Assembly (NCBI GenBank): GCA_947259115.1 | Contig: CAMYKS010000002.1 | Coordinates: 1-64,000 of the forward strand | Length of the DNA: 64,000 nucleotides | Source of the DNA: an uncultured Desulfobulbaceae bacterium | GTDB lineage: Bacteria > Desulfobacterota > Desulfobulbia > Desulfobulbales > BM004 | Direction: 5' to 3' | In this document: positions 33,489-42,577 of the stretch, piece by piece | How positions within the stretch are numbered: position 1 is the stretch's first letter | Layout of the letters: every line of letters begins with the position of its first letter | Notes under the pieces: model-generated | The model's database searches: none | What the model was told of the DNA's origin: nothing | Seen by the model: the letters and a program-made list of their open reading frames with translations, nothing else | Translations under genes and position numbers: made by a program

Positions 33489-34379
33489 ATGTTGAACTTT
33501 GATAACTTCTTTAATAAATTAAAAGAATTCTCTTCTAAATCTCTTTTTACGCTCTCTGGAACTGAAGTCACCTTCTTTTCCATATGTATCTTTATCCTGA
33601 TAATTGTTCTATCAATTTTCATTTCAAAGATTTTACAGCGTACACTTAAGAGAACACTTGCCCACAAGTTCACAAAACGTGAAGGAACTCTAACCGCCCT
33701 CTTACGGCTTATCCATTATTCAGTTGTCATTATTGGTTTAGGAATCGGCCTGCAGACCATTGGTATAAATATAAGTGCCCTTTTTGCTGCCGGTGCCGTG
33801 TTCGCCATTGCCATCGGTTTTGCCATGCAGAATATTGTCCAGAATTTTGTTTCGGGCATTATATTAATGGTTGAACGCAGCATTGCACCGGGGGATATCC
33901 TGGAGGTCGAGGGTGTGGTTGTTAGAGTTATTGAAGTTGGCATCAGGACAACTATCGTGAGAACCTGGCGGGAAGAAGAACTCATCATGCCAAACTCGAT
34001 ATTCTCCCAGACCACGGTCAAAAACTATACCCTGCGTGATAATCAATTCCGGCTGGGTGTAGAAGTGGGAGTTGCCTATGAATCAGACATGAAAAAGGTA
34101 ATAGAAGTGCTTGGAGAGACGGCACGAAATATGCCGTGGCGTTTAGCGGAGCCTGAACCCCGTGTTCTTCTACAGGACTTTGGTGATTCCGCAGTCATCT
34201 TTGGAGTCTACCTTAATGTTGACGAACCCTGGAAACAAAGAGTGTTTATGTCAGATCTGCGCAAAGCAATATGGTTTGCATTTAAAGATGCAGGAATAAC
34301 CATAGCGTTCAACCAGGTTGATATCCATTTTGATCCCCCTGTCACAGATGCATTTAGCGGATTGAAAAAAATTAAATAA
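33489..34379 (+). CDS. MscS-family mechanosensitive channel
   Basis: This is a 296-residue protein with three membrane segments in the first 120 residues. TM3 carries the small-residue pattern ALFAAGAVFAIAIGFAMQ, in two parts, and is followed by QNIVQNFVSGI, the hinge of MscS channels. The beta domain motif PGDILEVEG lies near 138 and MPNSIFSQTTVKN near 172. The channel opens on hypo-osmotic shock to release solutes. A GAGG site precedes the ATG. The CorA-type transporter gene follows 13 bases later. Confidence 0.93.
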   Translation: MLNFDNFFNKLKEFSSKSLFTLSGTEVTFFSICIFILIIVLSIFISKILQRTLKRTLAHKFTKREGTLTALLRLIHYSVVIIGLGIGLQTIGINISALFAAGAVFAIAIGFAMQNIVQNFVSGIILMVERSIAPGDILEVEGVVVRVIEVGIRTTIVRTWREEELIMPNSIFSQTTVKNYTLRDNQFRLGVEVGVAYESDMKKVIEVLGETARNMPWRLAEPEPRVLLQDFGDSAVIFGVYLNVDEPWKQRVFMSDLRKAIWFAFKDAGITIAFNQVDIHFDPPVTDAFSGLKKIK

Positions 34380-34392
34380 AGGGCATGGCTAA

Positions 34393-35370
34393 ATGGTGGA
34401 AAACGGTGAAGGACTCATTCTAGCGTATATCCTGGATGGAAATGGCGGCGGCAGTAAGGTTGGTTGGGATGAAATAAATGCCTGGCAACCGGAACAGGGA
34501 ATTCTCTGGGTCCATTTGAACTATGGTAATCCAGGTGTTCAGGAATGGCTTACAGAAAATAGCGGCCTGCATGAAGTGATAAGTGATGCCCTTATCGAGG
34601 AGGATTCGCGGCCCCGTTGTACTTCATTTCACGATGGCTTGCTCCTTGGTCTGCGTGGTGTCAACATGAACCCCGGATCCGACCCTGAGGATATGGTGGG
34701 TATCCGGATCTGGTTTGAAAAGAACCGTATTATAACTACACGCCAGCGCCGGCTTCTTTCGATTTCAGACATTCAAACAGCAATAGATCAGGGCAAAGGT
34801 CCTGATTCATTAAGTGATTTTCTGGTACAAGTAGCTGGAAGAATGATGGAGCGGATGCGGCATGTCATAGATGATCTCGAGGATTCTGTTGCTGATGTTG
34901 AAGATCAGGTATTGACATCAGAAAGCCGCCAACTCCGTTCCCAACTTGCAAACTTGCGCAGGCAGGCCATCAGTCTCAGACGTTATTTGTCCCCGCAAAG
35001 GGAAGCCATGTCCCGTCTTTTAACCGAAAAAGTTTCCTGGCTGGATGAAAGTTCCAGGATCAGGCTGCGGGAGGTTTCCGATCAATTGGCCCGCTATATA
35101 GAAGACCTTGACGAAGCGAGAGACAGGGCCGCAGTAACACAGGAAGAACTGGTGAACCGCTTGTCCGAGCAGATGAACAGCAAGATGTACCTGCTCTCCA
35201 TTGTTGCCGCCATTTTTCTGCCCCTTGGTTTTCTGACCGGCCTCCTCGGTATAAATGTAGGAGGTATCCCGGGAGCTGAAAGTAAACTGGGGTTTACAGT
35301 TTTTATTTTGTTGCTCGGGGTAGTGGTGGTTTTCCAGGTCTGGTATTTCAAGAAAATGAAATGGCTGTAA
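34393..35370 (+). CDS. ZntB/CorA-family divalent cation transporter
   Basis: This is a 325-residue protein. A long cytoplasmic N-terminal domain rich in helices (about 1-260) is followed by two C-terminal membrane segments joined by the signature loop GINVGGIPG (near 288). That form (GxN with GGIPG) is typical of ZntB, whereas Mg2+-type CorA proteins usually show YGMNF. Family members move Zn2+ or Mg2+. The transported ion is not certain from sequence. It probably forms an operon with mscS upstream and the secreted protein downstream. Confidence 0.88.
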   Translation: MVENGEGLILAYILDGNGGGSKVGWDEINAWQPEQGILWVHLNYGNPGVQEWLTENSGLHEVISDALIEEDSRPRCTSFHDGLLLGLRGVNMNPGSDPEDMVGIRIWFEKNRIITTRQRRLLSISDIQTAIDQGKGPDSLSDFLVQVAGRMMERMRHVIDDLEDSVADVEDQVLTSESRQLRSQLANLRRQAISLRRYLSPQREAMSRLLTEKVSWLDESSRIRLREVSDQLARYIEDLDEARDRAAVTQEELVNRLSEQMNSKMYLLSIVAAIFLPLGFLTGLLGINVGGIPGAESKLGFTVFILLLGVVVVFQVWYFKKMKWL

Positions 35371-35403
35371 ACATTCTTATTAAGAAGAAGTCAGGAGATT
35401 TTC

Positions 35404-36090
35404 ATGGCAACTGCTAAACAAATAACGTTTTACCTATCTGTCATTTTTATTTCATTTTTTCTTTTCCAAGGAATAACAACGTGCAATGCGGCTGAAAGTC
35501 AAACTACAGCACTCCTCAAAAACGGTACTGTTGCAGTTATGCCTTTTTTTACAGGAGAATACTCAAGTCAAATTGAAGCAGGCCGTCCTCCACTGCAGTT
35601 TCTTTTGGATCAGATTGCTGCCGAAGAGGGTGATAAGAACTCCACAGGTGAAAAAACGCTCACCAAATTAATGTATGAAGCCCTGCAGGAAAGATCGACC
35701 CTCAGGTTAATTCCCCAGGATGCAGTGCAGGAAGGGTTTGCACGTATATCAATAGACAGCATGTCAGACACGCCGCTGGCAATTGCAGTCCGCTTGGGCA
35801 AAGGTCTGCAGGCTGACTACGTGGTTGTAGGAATTGTCTGGGAGTATAAAGAAAGAATAGGATCAAAAATGGCAGCCGCAGAACCTGCCACGGTATCTTT
35901 CTCGGCTTTTCTGGTGGATGTGGCTGCGGCAAAAAGAATTTGGCGGGAAAAGTATACCAAAACCCAGCAGTCACTTTCAGATAATCTCTTAAAAGCAAAG
36001 GAATTTTTCAAACAGGGCGGCAAGTGGCTTACTGCTGAAGAACTTGCCGGATATGGAATAAAAAAGATACTCGTTTCATTCCCTCTTTAA
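35404..36090 (+). CDS. Secreted conserved protein of unknown function
   Basis: This is a 228-residue protein with a signal peptide at about 1-31 (ending CNAA). The mature part begins with a beta strand TVAVMPFF and contains ADYVVVGIVWEYKER near 140 and AFLVDVAAAKRIW near 165. That pattern resembles the fold of periplasmic lipoprotein-assembly or curli-like (CsgG N-terminal/LpoB-type) proteins that read AVLPF...D..ltGsv. No characterised family can be assigned firmly. It follows the ZntB-like gene by 33 bases, with AGGAG before the ATG. Confidence 0.7.
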   Translation: MATAKQITFYLSVIFISFFLFQGITTCNAAESQTTALLKNGTVAVMPFFTGEYSSQIEAGRPPLQFLLDQIAAEEGDKNSTGEKTLTKLMYEALQERSTLRLIPQDAVQEGFARISIDSMSDTPLAIAVRLGKGLQADYVVVGIVWEYKERIGSKMAAAEPATVSFSAFLVDVAAAKRIWREKYTKTQQSLSDNLLKAKEFFKQGGKWLTAEELAGYGIKKILVSFPL

Positions 36091-36407
36091 ACAAAATAGT
36101 GCCATGGCATAGATAGTGAAAGGTTATGATTACTATATACTTGTACATAAATTTGAATATTTTGTAGGAAAAAGTTTTTATATTATGACACTCAGGCCTC
36201 CCCTGCCTGTAGATAAATCCCTAATGAGCGCTTCTGCCCCCGGCAATCGATCCAACACTCTGTTATGTTTTTCTGTCCAATTCTTTAAGAGGAAGCAGGA
36301 CATGCTGGATTTTCCAGCCAACCCAAGTTATACTTTGCATTAATGTGCTTTTATATCGATTCGTTTATCTGGTTTACATAAAACCGAATTCAGGAATAGG
36401 TTTGAAA
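36091..36407. other. Intergenic stretch before the CorC-like pair
   Basis: No gene, strong hairpin or repeat is evident. The DNA is AT-rich at both ends, with a GC-richer patch near 36190-36290 that has no supported frame. Confidence 0.4.
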
Positions 36408-37811
36408 ATGATGGATTTTTGGGTCCCAGATCTAACCCAAGCTCTGCATCCCCATATGCTGGTCCGGTATTTTCTTCAGGTCCTGCTGCTTGCCGGTTCC
36501 TGTTTTTTCTCCGGGTCTGAAACCGCACTTTTTTCCCTTTCTCATGTTGACCTGCAGCAGCTGCAGCGCAACGGCCATAAGCAGGCTGCGACATTGCAGG
36601 AACTGCTTGACGAACCCAGGCGGTTGATTGTCTCTATTTTATGCGGCAACGAACTGGTTAATATCGCTGCCACGGCAAACATGACCGGCATTCTTGTCGT
36701 CTTTTATGGAGTAGAGCGGGCCGGTATTTTCACTATCCTGGTAATGTTGCCGCTCCTGCTTCTTTTTGGTGAGGTGACCCCGAAAACCTTAGCGGTCAGT
36801 TATCCTACCCGGATCAGTTCTGACATCGTTGCTGTTCCCATGCATTACTGGGTACGAATTATCGCGCCCCTCCGCTGGTTGATCCGCCTGGCCTCTGACC
36901 GGATAACTACCTGGATTGTTGGGCCGCAGCGCTCTGCCGAACATATTCTGCAGATCGATGAACTGCGCAGCCTGCTCGATGATGTTACTGAAGAGGGCAA
37001 GCTCAATCCCACGGGGCGGTTGCTGATAAATAACCTGCTGTCTGCCGGTAATACGGAAATAGTCAAGATCATGACTCCGCGCAGCCGGACCTCTTTTCTT
37101 GATGCCGGCCAGAAACTGCCTGAACTCCTTGAAAAATTTAAAACATTACGCCATTCCCGGGTGCCGGTATACCGCCAGCATCGTGACAACCTGATCGGCT
37201 TTCTTTATGCCGAAGATGTTTTAGAAATGCATCTGCAGGAGCAAGATCCTTCAGAGTTAACCATTGAAGAATTGATACGGCCTCCTGCCGTGGTGCCGCT
37301 TACCAAAAAAGTTGATGAGATGTTCGAATATTTCCAGAAGAGCCACACCCGGGCTGCAGCAGTTCTGAATGAATTTGGCGGCGTGGCAGGATTTATCACT
37401 CTCAGGGATGTTCTGCGATTCATCTTCGGTGAACTGGCGATCAAAAAGGAAGAAGAGATCCTTCTGCAAGAAGTTTCACCCCAGATATACGAGTTGCCAG
37501 GGGACGTTAAGCTGACCGAATTGAAACGTTTGACCGCCATAGACTTGAAAGATCAACGCATGACCACTGTGGCTGGTGTAGCTTTCAGGCATATTGACCG
37601 TCTTCCTATGGTTGGGGACATTGTACATTTCGATAATATCGTTATTACCGTACTGGAAATGGATTCCCACAGGATTTCCCGGGTGCGCCTGGCCGTTGAC
37701 GGTGAAAGCATAGCGGACGCCATGTCAACAGACGGAACACGTGAAAATGGTGCTGTGGAAAAGAACGCGAAAGAGACTGAAGGCGAACAACACTTAAGCA
37801 AGGAAGATTAA
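36408..37811 (+). CDS. CorC/HlyC-type CNNM-CBS membrane protein, first of a pair
   Basis: This is a protein of about 467 residues. A DUF21/CNNM transmembrane domain (about 15-190) carries SGSETALFSLS, and GEVTPKTLAVSYP lies near 125. Two CBS domains (about 215-335) follow, including IMTPRSR. The C-terminal CorC_HlyC domain (about 355-435) begins YELPGDVKLTEL. Related proteins export Mg2+ or Co2+ or move other cations. The start at 36408 has AGG seven bases upstream. An acidic tail follows the last domain. Its stop is one base from the next gene, a paralogue. Confidence 0.9.
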   Translation: MMDFWVPDLTQALHPHMLVRYFLQVLLLAGSCFFSGSETALFSLSHVDLQQLQRNGHKQAATLQELLDEPRRLIVSILCGNELVNIAATANMTGILVVFYGVERAGIFTILVMLPLLLLFGEVTPKTLAVSYPTRISSDIVAVPMHYWVRIIAPLRWLIRLASDRITTWIVGPQRSAEHILQIDELRSLLDDVTEEGKLNPTGRLLINNLLSAGNTEIVKIMTPRSRTSFLDAGQKLPELLEKFKTLRHSRVPVYRQHRDNLIGFLYAEDVLEMHLQEQDPSELTIEELIRPPAVVPLTKKVDEMFEYFQKSHTRAAAVLNEFGGVAGFITLRDVLRFIFGELAIKKEEEILLQEVSPQIYELPGDVKLTELKRLTAIDLKDQRMTTVAGVAFRHIDRLPMVGDIVHFDNIVITVLEMDSHRISRVRLAVDGESIADAMSTDGTRENGAVEKNAKETEGEQHLSKED

Positions 37812-37812
37812 G

Positions 37813-39090
37813 ATGCTCCCTCTTCTCTGGATTATTCCGCTCATGCTTTTTCTCCTCCTGTTAAAGGGGTTTTTCTCAGGGTCGGAGATAGCTCTGGTCA
37901 GTGCCGACAAAATTAAACTGTCCCACAGGGCCAAGCAGGGAGACCGGGGCGCCCAGTTAGTCCTTGAACTTTTCAGGCAGCCCGAAAAGCTCTTGACTAC
38001 CACCCTGGTCGGCACCAATTTTGCCACCGTTACCCTGACTACCATTGGCACTCTCCTTATGATCAGGCTTTTGGGCAATGAATATGGAGACATGTATGCT
38101 TTTCTTCTTTACACGCCCCTCTTCCTCATCCTGGGAGAGATAGTTCCCAAGAGCATCTATCAGCAGAAGGCCAATGATTTTGCAAGGTATGTTGTCTATC
38201 CCCTGCGTTTTTTCACCTTCCTTTTCTTTCCCATCGTCCTCATATTCTCCAGAGTGGCCAGGTACGCTGCCCGCCTTGGCGGGGACGGAGTTGTTTCCCA
38301 ACACCTGTTCATGATTCGGGATCAGCTCCGTACAGTAATTGATATGGCGGAACGTGCCTCTGACATAGAAGTGTTCGACCGTTTCCGCATAGAAAGAGCC
38401 ATCCGCTTTGCCGATACGACTGTTGGGGAAAAAATGGTCCCTGTTGCGGAGATAAAGGCATTAGAGCTTGGCCGGTCCACATTAGATGCTATTGATATTA
38501 TCAAGAAGACAGGGTTCAACCGTCTGCCGGTTTACAAAAAAAATGTCAGCAATATTGTCGGCATTATTACCCTGTCTACCTGGGACCTGCTTGATGCCGA
38601 TATTACCGGCAGGCCATTACAGGAGCTTTCCAGTGTGCCCCATTATGTCTCCCCCTATGAATCAATTGCTGAGCTTCTGCCGGTCCTGCGTGACCGCAAG
38701 GATCAGGTGGCAATTGTCGTAGATGAATTTGGTTCAGCTGTTGGAATGATCACCATGGAGGATATTGTTGAGGCTGTCGTTGGAGACATTGAGGTGGGTT
38801 ATGAATTTGAAGAGTATCTCAAACATAAATCCAGAAAATACTCAATGATTGCAGATGGCGTTTACCTGATGGACGGCCGTCTGCCCATCTCTGAAATGAA
38901 TGATGTGCTCGGTTTGTTTCTGCCCGGCAAGGAATTCCATACGGTCGGGGGTATGATGATGTCAAGGCTGCGTCATCTTGCAAAAGAAGGAGAATCAATA
39001 ATCGAATCCGGGTATCGCTTTACGGTTGAGGAAGCCGATGAACGCACGGTGAAGAAAGTACGGGTGGAACGGGTAATGGCAAATTCATGA
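37813..39090 (+). CDS. CorC/HlyC-type CNNM-CBS membrane protein, second of a pair
   Basis: This is a 425-residue paralogue of the upstream protein. The CNNM domain (about 1-180) carries GFFSGSEIALVSADK and GEIVPKSIYQQ. CBS domains lie at about 200-325 (with VVDEFGSAVGMITMEDIVEAV in consecutive pieces). A CorC_HlyC domain at about 340-420 closes the protein. One base separates it from the first member, so translation is surely linked and a heteromeric complex is likely. Divalent cation homeostasis is the expected role. Confidence 0.9.
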   Translation: MLPLLWIIPLMLFLLLLKGFFSGSEIALVSADKIKLSHRAKQGDRGAQLVLELFRQPEKLLTTTLVGTNFATVTLTTIGTLLMIRLLGNEYGDMYAFLLYTPLFLILGEIVPKSIYQQKANDFARYVVYPLRFFTFLFFPIVLIFSRVARYAARLGGDGVVSQHLFMIRDQLRTVIDMAERASDIEVFDRFRIERAIRFADTTVGEKMVPVAEIKALELGRSTLDAIDIIKKTGFNRLPVYKKNVSNIVGIITLSTWDLLDADITGRPLQELSSVPHYVSPYESIAELLPVLRDRKDQVAIVVDEFGSAVGMITMEDIVEAVVGDIEVGYEFEEYLKHKSRKYSMIADGVYLMDGRLPISEMNDVLGLFLPGKEFHTVGGMMMSRLRHLAKEGESIIESGYRFTVEEADERTVKKVRVERVMANS

Positions 39091-39283
39091 TTCCATCAAA
39101 AAAGGCGCTCAAAAGAAACCATGCCTTATCAATTGCTTTTCTTAAGAGCTTAAAGACGATTGCAGATATTTCTGCATATACTTATCAAGTATTGGTTTGT
39201 TTTTATAATAAAACTATTCTTTATGAGTAATATTCTTCACTATAATTAAAGCACTCTAATCTCATACAGGATGGAGATTGTAT

Positions 39284-40723
39284 ATGGATTTTGCCGACTA
39301 TCAACTCGAAAATTTTTTTGATGAACTTTTTGAAGCCCAGGGAAGGCCGCGTCTTGGCTCTAAGCTGCTGGTCGAAAAAATTGAATCCCTTTCCGATGAA
39401 AATCTTCTCACCAAGCAGAAAGCCGCAGAAACCATGCTGCTGCAGATGGGCATTACATTTGCTGTTTACGGCAGCGATGAGGGCGCCGAGAAAATCTTTC
39501 CCTTTGATATCATACCCCGCATTATAGATGGAAAGGAATGGAGTCGGATCGAGTCAGGGCTACAGCAGCGCATTTTTGCCCTCAATGCCTTTCTTGACGA
39601 TATTTACCACGAGCGGAAAATAATAAAAGACCGCATCGTCCCTGAAGATGTTATTTTATCCAGCCGCACATACCGCAAGGAGTGTGAAGGCTTCAAGCCG
39701 CCCCGGTCCATCTGGTGCCATGTGACCGGCACAGACCTGGTGCGGGATCGCGACGGCACCTTTTACGTCCTTGAAGATAATCTTCGCTGTCCTTCAGGCG
39801 TCTCCTATGTCCTTGAAAACCGTCAGCTTTTGAAACGCACATTTCCCCAGGTGTTCGAAGCTTCCAATGTAAGGCCCGTGGATGATTATCCCAACCGGCT
39901 GCTGGACATACTGGAGTATCTAGTACCTGAAAATGTTTCCAATCCCACCATTGGCGTGCTTACTCCGGGTTCTTACAATTCAGCCTATTTTGAGCACTCT
40001 TTTCTGGCAAGGCAGATGGGAGTTGAACTTCTTGAGGGCCAGGACCTCGTGGTATACGATGGATTCGTTCATATGCAGACCACCAAGGGATTGCAGAAGG
40101 TGGACGTGCTGTACCGCCGCATCGACGATGATTTCATAGATCCACTTGTGTTCAGGCCTGATTCGCTGCTTGGCGTTCCCGGCATCATGGAGGTCTATAA
40201 ATCAGGCCGCCTGGCCATGGCAAATGCTCCCGGTACGGGGGTTGCGGACGACAAGGTGGTCTATGCTTATATACCAAAGATAATCAAATACTATACGGGC
40301 GAAGAGCCTATCCTGCCGAACGTGCCGACTTACATCTGTTCGGATGCAAAAGAACGATCTTTTGTCCTGGATAATCTCGATAAACTTGTTGTTAAAGCTG
40401 CCAACGAGTCCGGGGGATATGGCATGCTGGTCGGGCCGCATGCCTCGCAAGAGGAAAGGGATAAATTCGCGGCATTGATCCAGGAAAACCCAAGGAATTA
40501 TATGGCTCAACCGACGCTTGCCCTGTCCCGTGCCCCCACCATAACGGGAGACACTATTGAGGGAAGGCATGTGGACCTGCGGCCCTATATACTATACGGA
40601 GAAGATATTTATGTATTACCCGGGGGCCTGACCCGGGTCGCCCTGCGCAAAGGGTCATTGGTGGTGAATTCTTCCCAGGGAGGAGGCAGCAAGGATTCCT
40701 GGGTGGTGGATCCCTCTAAATAG
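39284..40723 (+). CDS. Circularly permuted ATP-grasp type 2 protein (Anbu cluster)
   Basis: This is a 479-residue protein of the CP_ATPgrasp_2 family (older DUF404/DUF407). It has KECEGFKPPRSIWCHVTGTDLVRD in consecutive blocks near 128-150, VLEDNLRCPSGVSYVLENR near 160, VLTPGSYNSAYFEHSFLA near 222, KAANESGGYGM near 370 and HVDLRPYILYG near 430. ATP-grasp enzymes activate carboxylates to form peptide-like bonds. Members in this setting have been predicted to make a peptide tag or metabolite. The start at 39284 has GGAG seven bases upstream. It leads a four-gene cluster. Confidence 0.9.
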   Translation: MDFADYQLENFFDELFEAQGRPRLGSKLLVEKIESLSDENLLTKQKAAETMLLQMGITFAVYGSDEGAEKIFPFDIIPRIIDGKEWSRIESGLQQRIFALNAFLDDIYHERKIIKDRIVPEDVILSSRTYRKECEGFKPPRSIWCHVTGTDLVRDRDGTFYVLEDNLRCPSGVSYVLENRQLLKRTFPQVFEASNVRPVDDYPNRLLDILEYLVPENVSNPTIGVLTPGSYNSAYFEHSFLARQMGVELLEGQDLVVYDGFVHMQTTKGLQKVDVLYRRIDDDFIDPLVFRPDSLLGVPGIMEVYKSGRLAMANAPGTGVADDKVVYAYIPKIIKYYTGEEPILPNVPTYICSDAKERSFVLDNLDKLVVKAANESGGYGMLVGPHASQEERDKFAALIQENPRNYMAQPTLALSRAPTITGDTIEGRHVDLRPYILYGEDIYVLPGGLTRVALRKGSLVVNSSQGGGSKDSWVVDPSK

Positions 40724-40751
40724 CTATAATCATTTTTTTAGGAGGCTTTGA

Positions 40752-41726
40752 ATGCTGAGTCGAGTCGCCAATTCAGTGTACTGGATGTGCCGGTATATTG
40801 AACGAGCCGAAAATGTTGCACGTTTTATAAGTGTCAATCTGAACCTGCTTCTTGATATACCGCTTGCCGCAGACCTGCAGTGGATACCTATGATTGCCAC
40901 GACCGGAGACAAGGAAAAGTTCGAAAGCCTTTACCCTGACTATTCCCAGGGAAATGTTATTAATTTCCTGACATTTAACCGGCAAAACGGCAATTCCATC
41001 CTCTCCTGCATGCATGCTGCCCGTGAAAATGCACGCTCGGTGCGGGAAATAATCTCCATCGAAATGTGGGAGCAGCTTAATCGGTTCTATATCGAACTCA
41101 AAGAGGCTGAACATTCGGGGTTTGCAACCAATGACCCACACAAGTTTTTTCTTATGATAAAAATGCGTGGCCATATGTTCTCAGGCCTTTTGTATTCGAC
41201 GATGAGCCATGGTGAGCCATGGCATTTCGCCCGCATGGGATTGATGATTGAAAGGGCTGACAAGGTCTCCCGAATCCTTGATGTCAAGTACTATATGCTG
41301 CTGCCCAGAGCAGACTATGTCGGCAGCCCTTATGATAATATACAATGGGCTGCGGTTTTGAAATCCGCCAGCGCTCATGATATGTACCGTAAGCGGTTCC
41401 ATCGTATAACACCCACCAATGTGGCGGATTTTCTTATCTTCGATGCCGAGTTTCCCCGTTCAATTCGGCATTGTATTAATAATGCCTTTGCATCCCTGCA
41501 CTCGATAACCGGATCACCCTATGGATTTGCCCAAAGTACTGCTGAGAAACATTTAGGCCGCCTGGCTGCAGATATTAACTATTCGGATATAAATGATGTA
41601 ATACATGTCGGGATGCATGAGTACCTTGACTCTTTTCAGGATCGGCTAAACGAAGTTGGCAGGGAAATAAGCGCCAGCTTTTTCAAAGTGCTCCCTACTG
41701 AGGAATCTGCTGCATCAGAACAATGA
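40752..41726 (+). CDS. Alpha-E domain protein (DUF403 family)
   Basis: This is a 324-residue all-helical protein opening MLSRVANSVYWMCRYIERAEN, here quoted in part. That opening is the hallmark of the alpha-E family that almost always accompanies circularly permuted ATP-grasp genes. Further family signs are HMFSGLLYSTM near 143, FARMGLMIERADKVSRILD near 160 and FDAEFPRSIRHC near 230. No catalytic role is established. It may be a partner or product-handling subunit of the ATP-grasp protein. AGGAGG precedes the start. Confidence 0.9.
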   Translation: MLSRVANSVYWMCRYIERAENVARFISVNLNLLLDIPLAADLQWIPMIATTGDKEKFESLYPDYSQGNVINFLTFNRQNGNSILSCMHAARENARSVREIISIEMWEQLNRFYIELKEAEHSGFATNDPHKFFLMIKMRGHMFSGLLYSTMSHGEPWHFARMGLMIERADKVSRILDVKYYMLLPRADYVGSPYDNIQWAAVLKSASAHDMYRKRFHRITPTNVADFLIFDAEFPRSIRHCINNAFASLHSITGSPYGFAQSTAEKHLGRLAADINYSDINDVIHVGMHEYLDSFQDRLNEVGREISASFFKVLPTEESAASEQ

Positions 41727-41831
41727 AGATTGCCGCTAAAAGTTTGATCGCCCACTAATTATTGCAATAACGTTGGACAGGAATTTGACCCAGGCAATTT
41801 AAATTTTTTTTAAAATAATGGAGGAAAACAC

Positions 41832-42575
41832 ATGACCTTTTGCTTAGGCATGCGAACCCATGAAGGGCTTGTCGGCATAGCAGATACGCTCATTACATCC
41901 GGCAATGAACTGACCCTCGGTAAAAAACTCACCTGCATTAACCATGGCGATGGATGTATTTTCCTTTTGACTTCCGGCCTCAGGTCAGTGCGTGATAAAA
42001 CAATAACCTATTTTGAAGAACACCTGCGGGAAATTGATAAGCCGTATAAACGCATGTACAAGGTGGTAAATGCTTTTTCCAAGAATATACGGCAGGTGGC
42101 AAAGGAGGACAAAGTTTTTCTCAAGGAAAGCGGTTTGCATTTCAATATCCATTGCCTGATTGGCGGACAGTTGCGGGATGACAATGAGCATGCTCTCTAT
42201 CTAATATATCCTGAAGGGAATTGGGTGGAAATCGCCGAGGAAACCCCGTATCAGATTATTGGTGCGCCCGGGTACGGGAAGCCTGTTCTGGACAGGACTT
42301 TTACAAATAGGGATTCCCTGGAATTTGCCGTAAAAGTCGGGTGCCTTGCCTTTGATTCAACGCGGATAAGTGCGGCAGATGTCGATTTTCCTGTGGATCT
42401 TGTCCTCTACCGCAAAAACTCTTTCAAGATTATTGAACACCGTTATGAAAAGGAGGAGCTCAGTGACATCTCCACCTGGTGGGACAGTACTTTACGCCAG
42501 GCGATAAAGGATCTGCCCAATGAATGGATGGAGCGTGTCCTGGCCAAACTGAACCTGGGCAGTAAAGGCACCTAG
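41832..42575 (+). CDS. Anbu-type proteasome-like peptidase
   Basis: This is a 247-residue Ntn-hydrolase of the 20S/HslV superfamily. After removal of Met1 the nucleophile would be Thr2 (MTFCLGMRTHEGLVGIADTL, in short). The catalytic Lys is expected in LGKKLTCI near 31. GAPGYGKPVLDR lies near 143. Length and start fit Anbu, the bacterial proteasome homologue found next to ATP-grasp, alpha-E and transglutaminase genes. No dedicated AAA+ unfoldase is encoded nearby. GGAGG precedes the ATG. The substrate is unknown. Confidence 0.9.
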   Translation: MTFCLGMRTHEGLVGIADTLITSGNELTLGKKLTCINHGDGCIFLLTSGLRSVRDKTITYFEEHLREIDKPYKRMYKVVNAFSKNIRQVAKEDKVFLKESGLHFNIHCLIGGQLRDDNEHALYLIYPEGNWVEIAEETPYQIIGAPGYGKPVLDRTFTNRDSLEFAVKVGCLAFDSTRISAADVDFPVDLVLYRKNSFKIIEHRYEKEELSDISTWWDSTLRQAIKDLPNEWMERVLAKLNLGSKGT

Positions 42576-42577
42576 GC

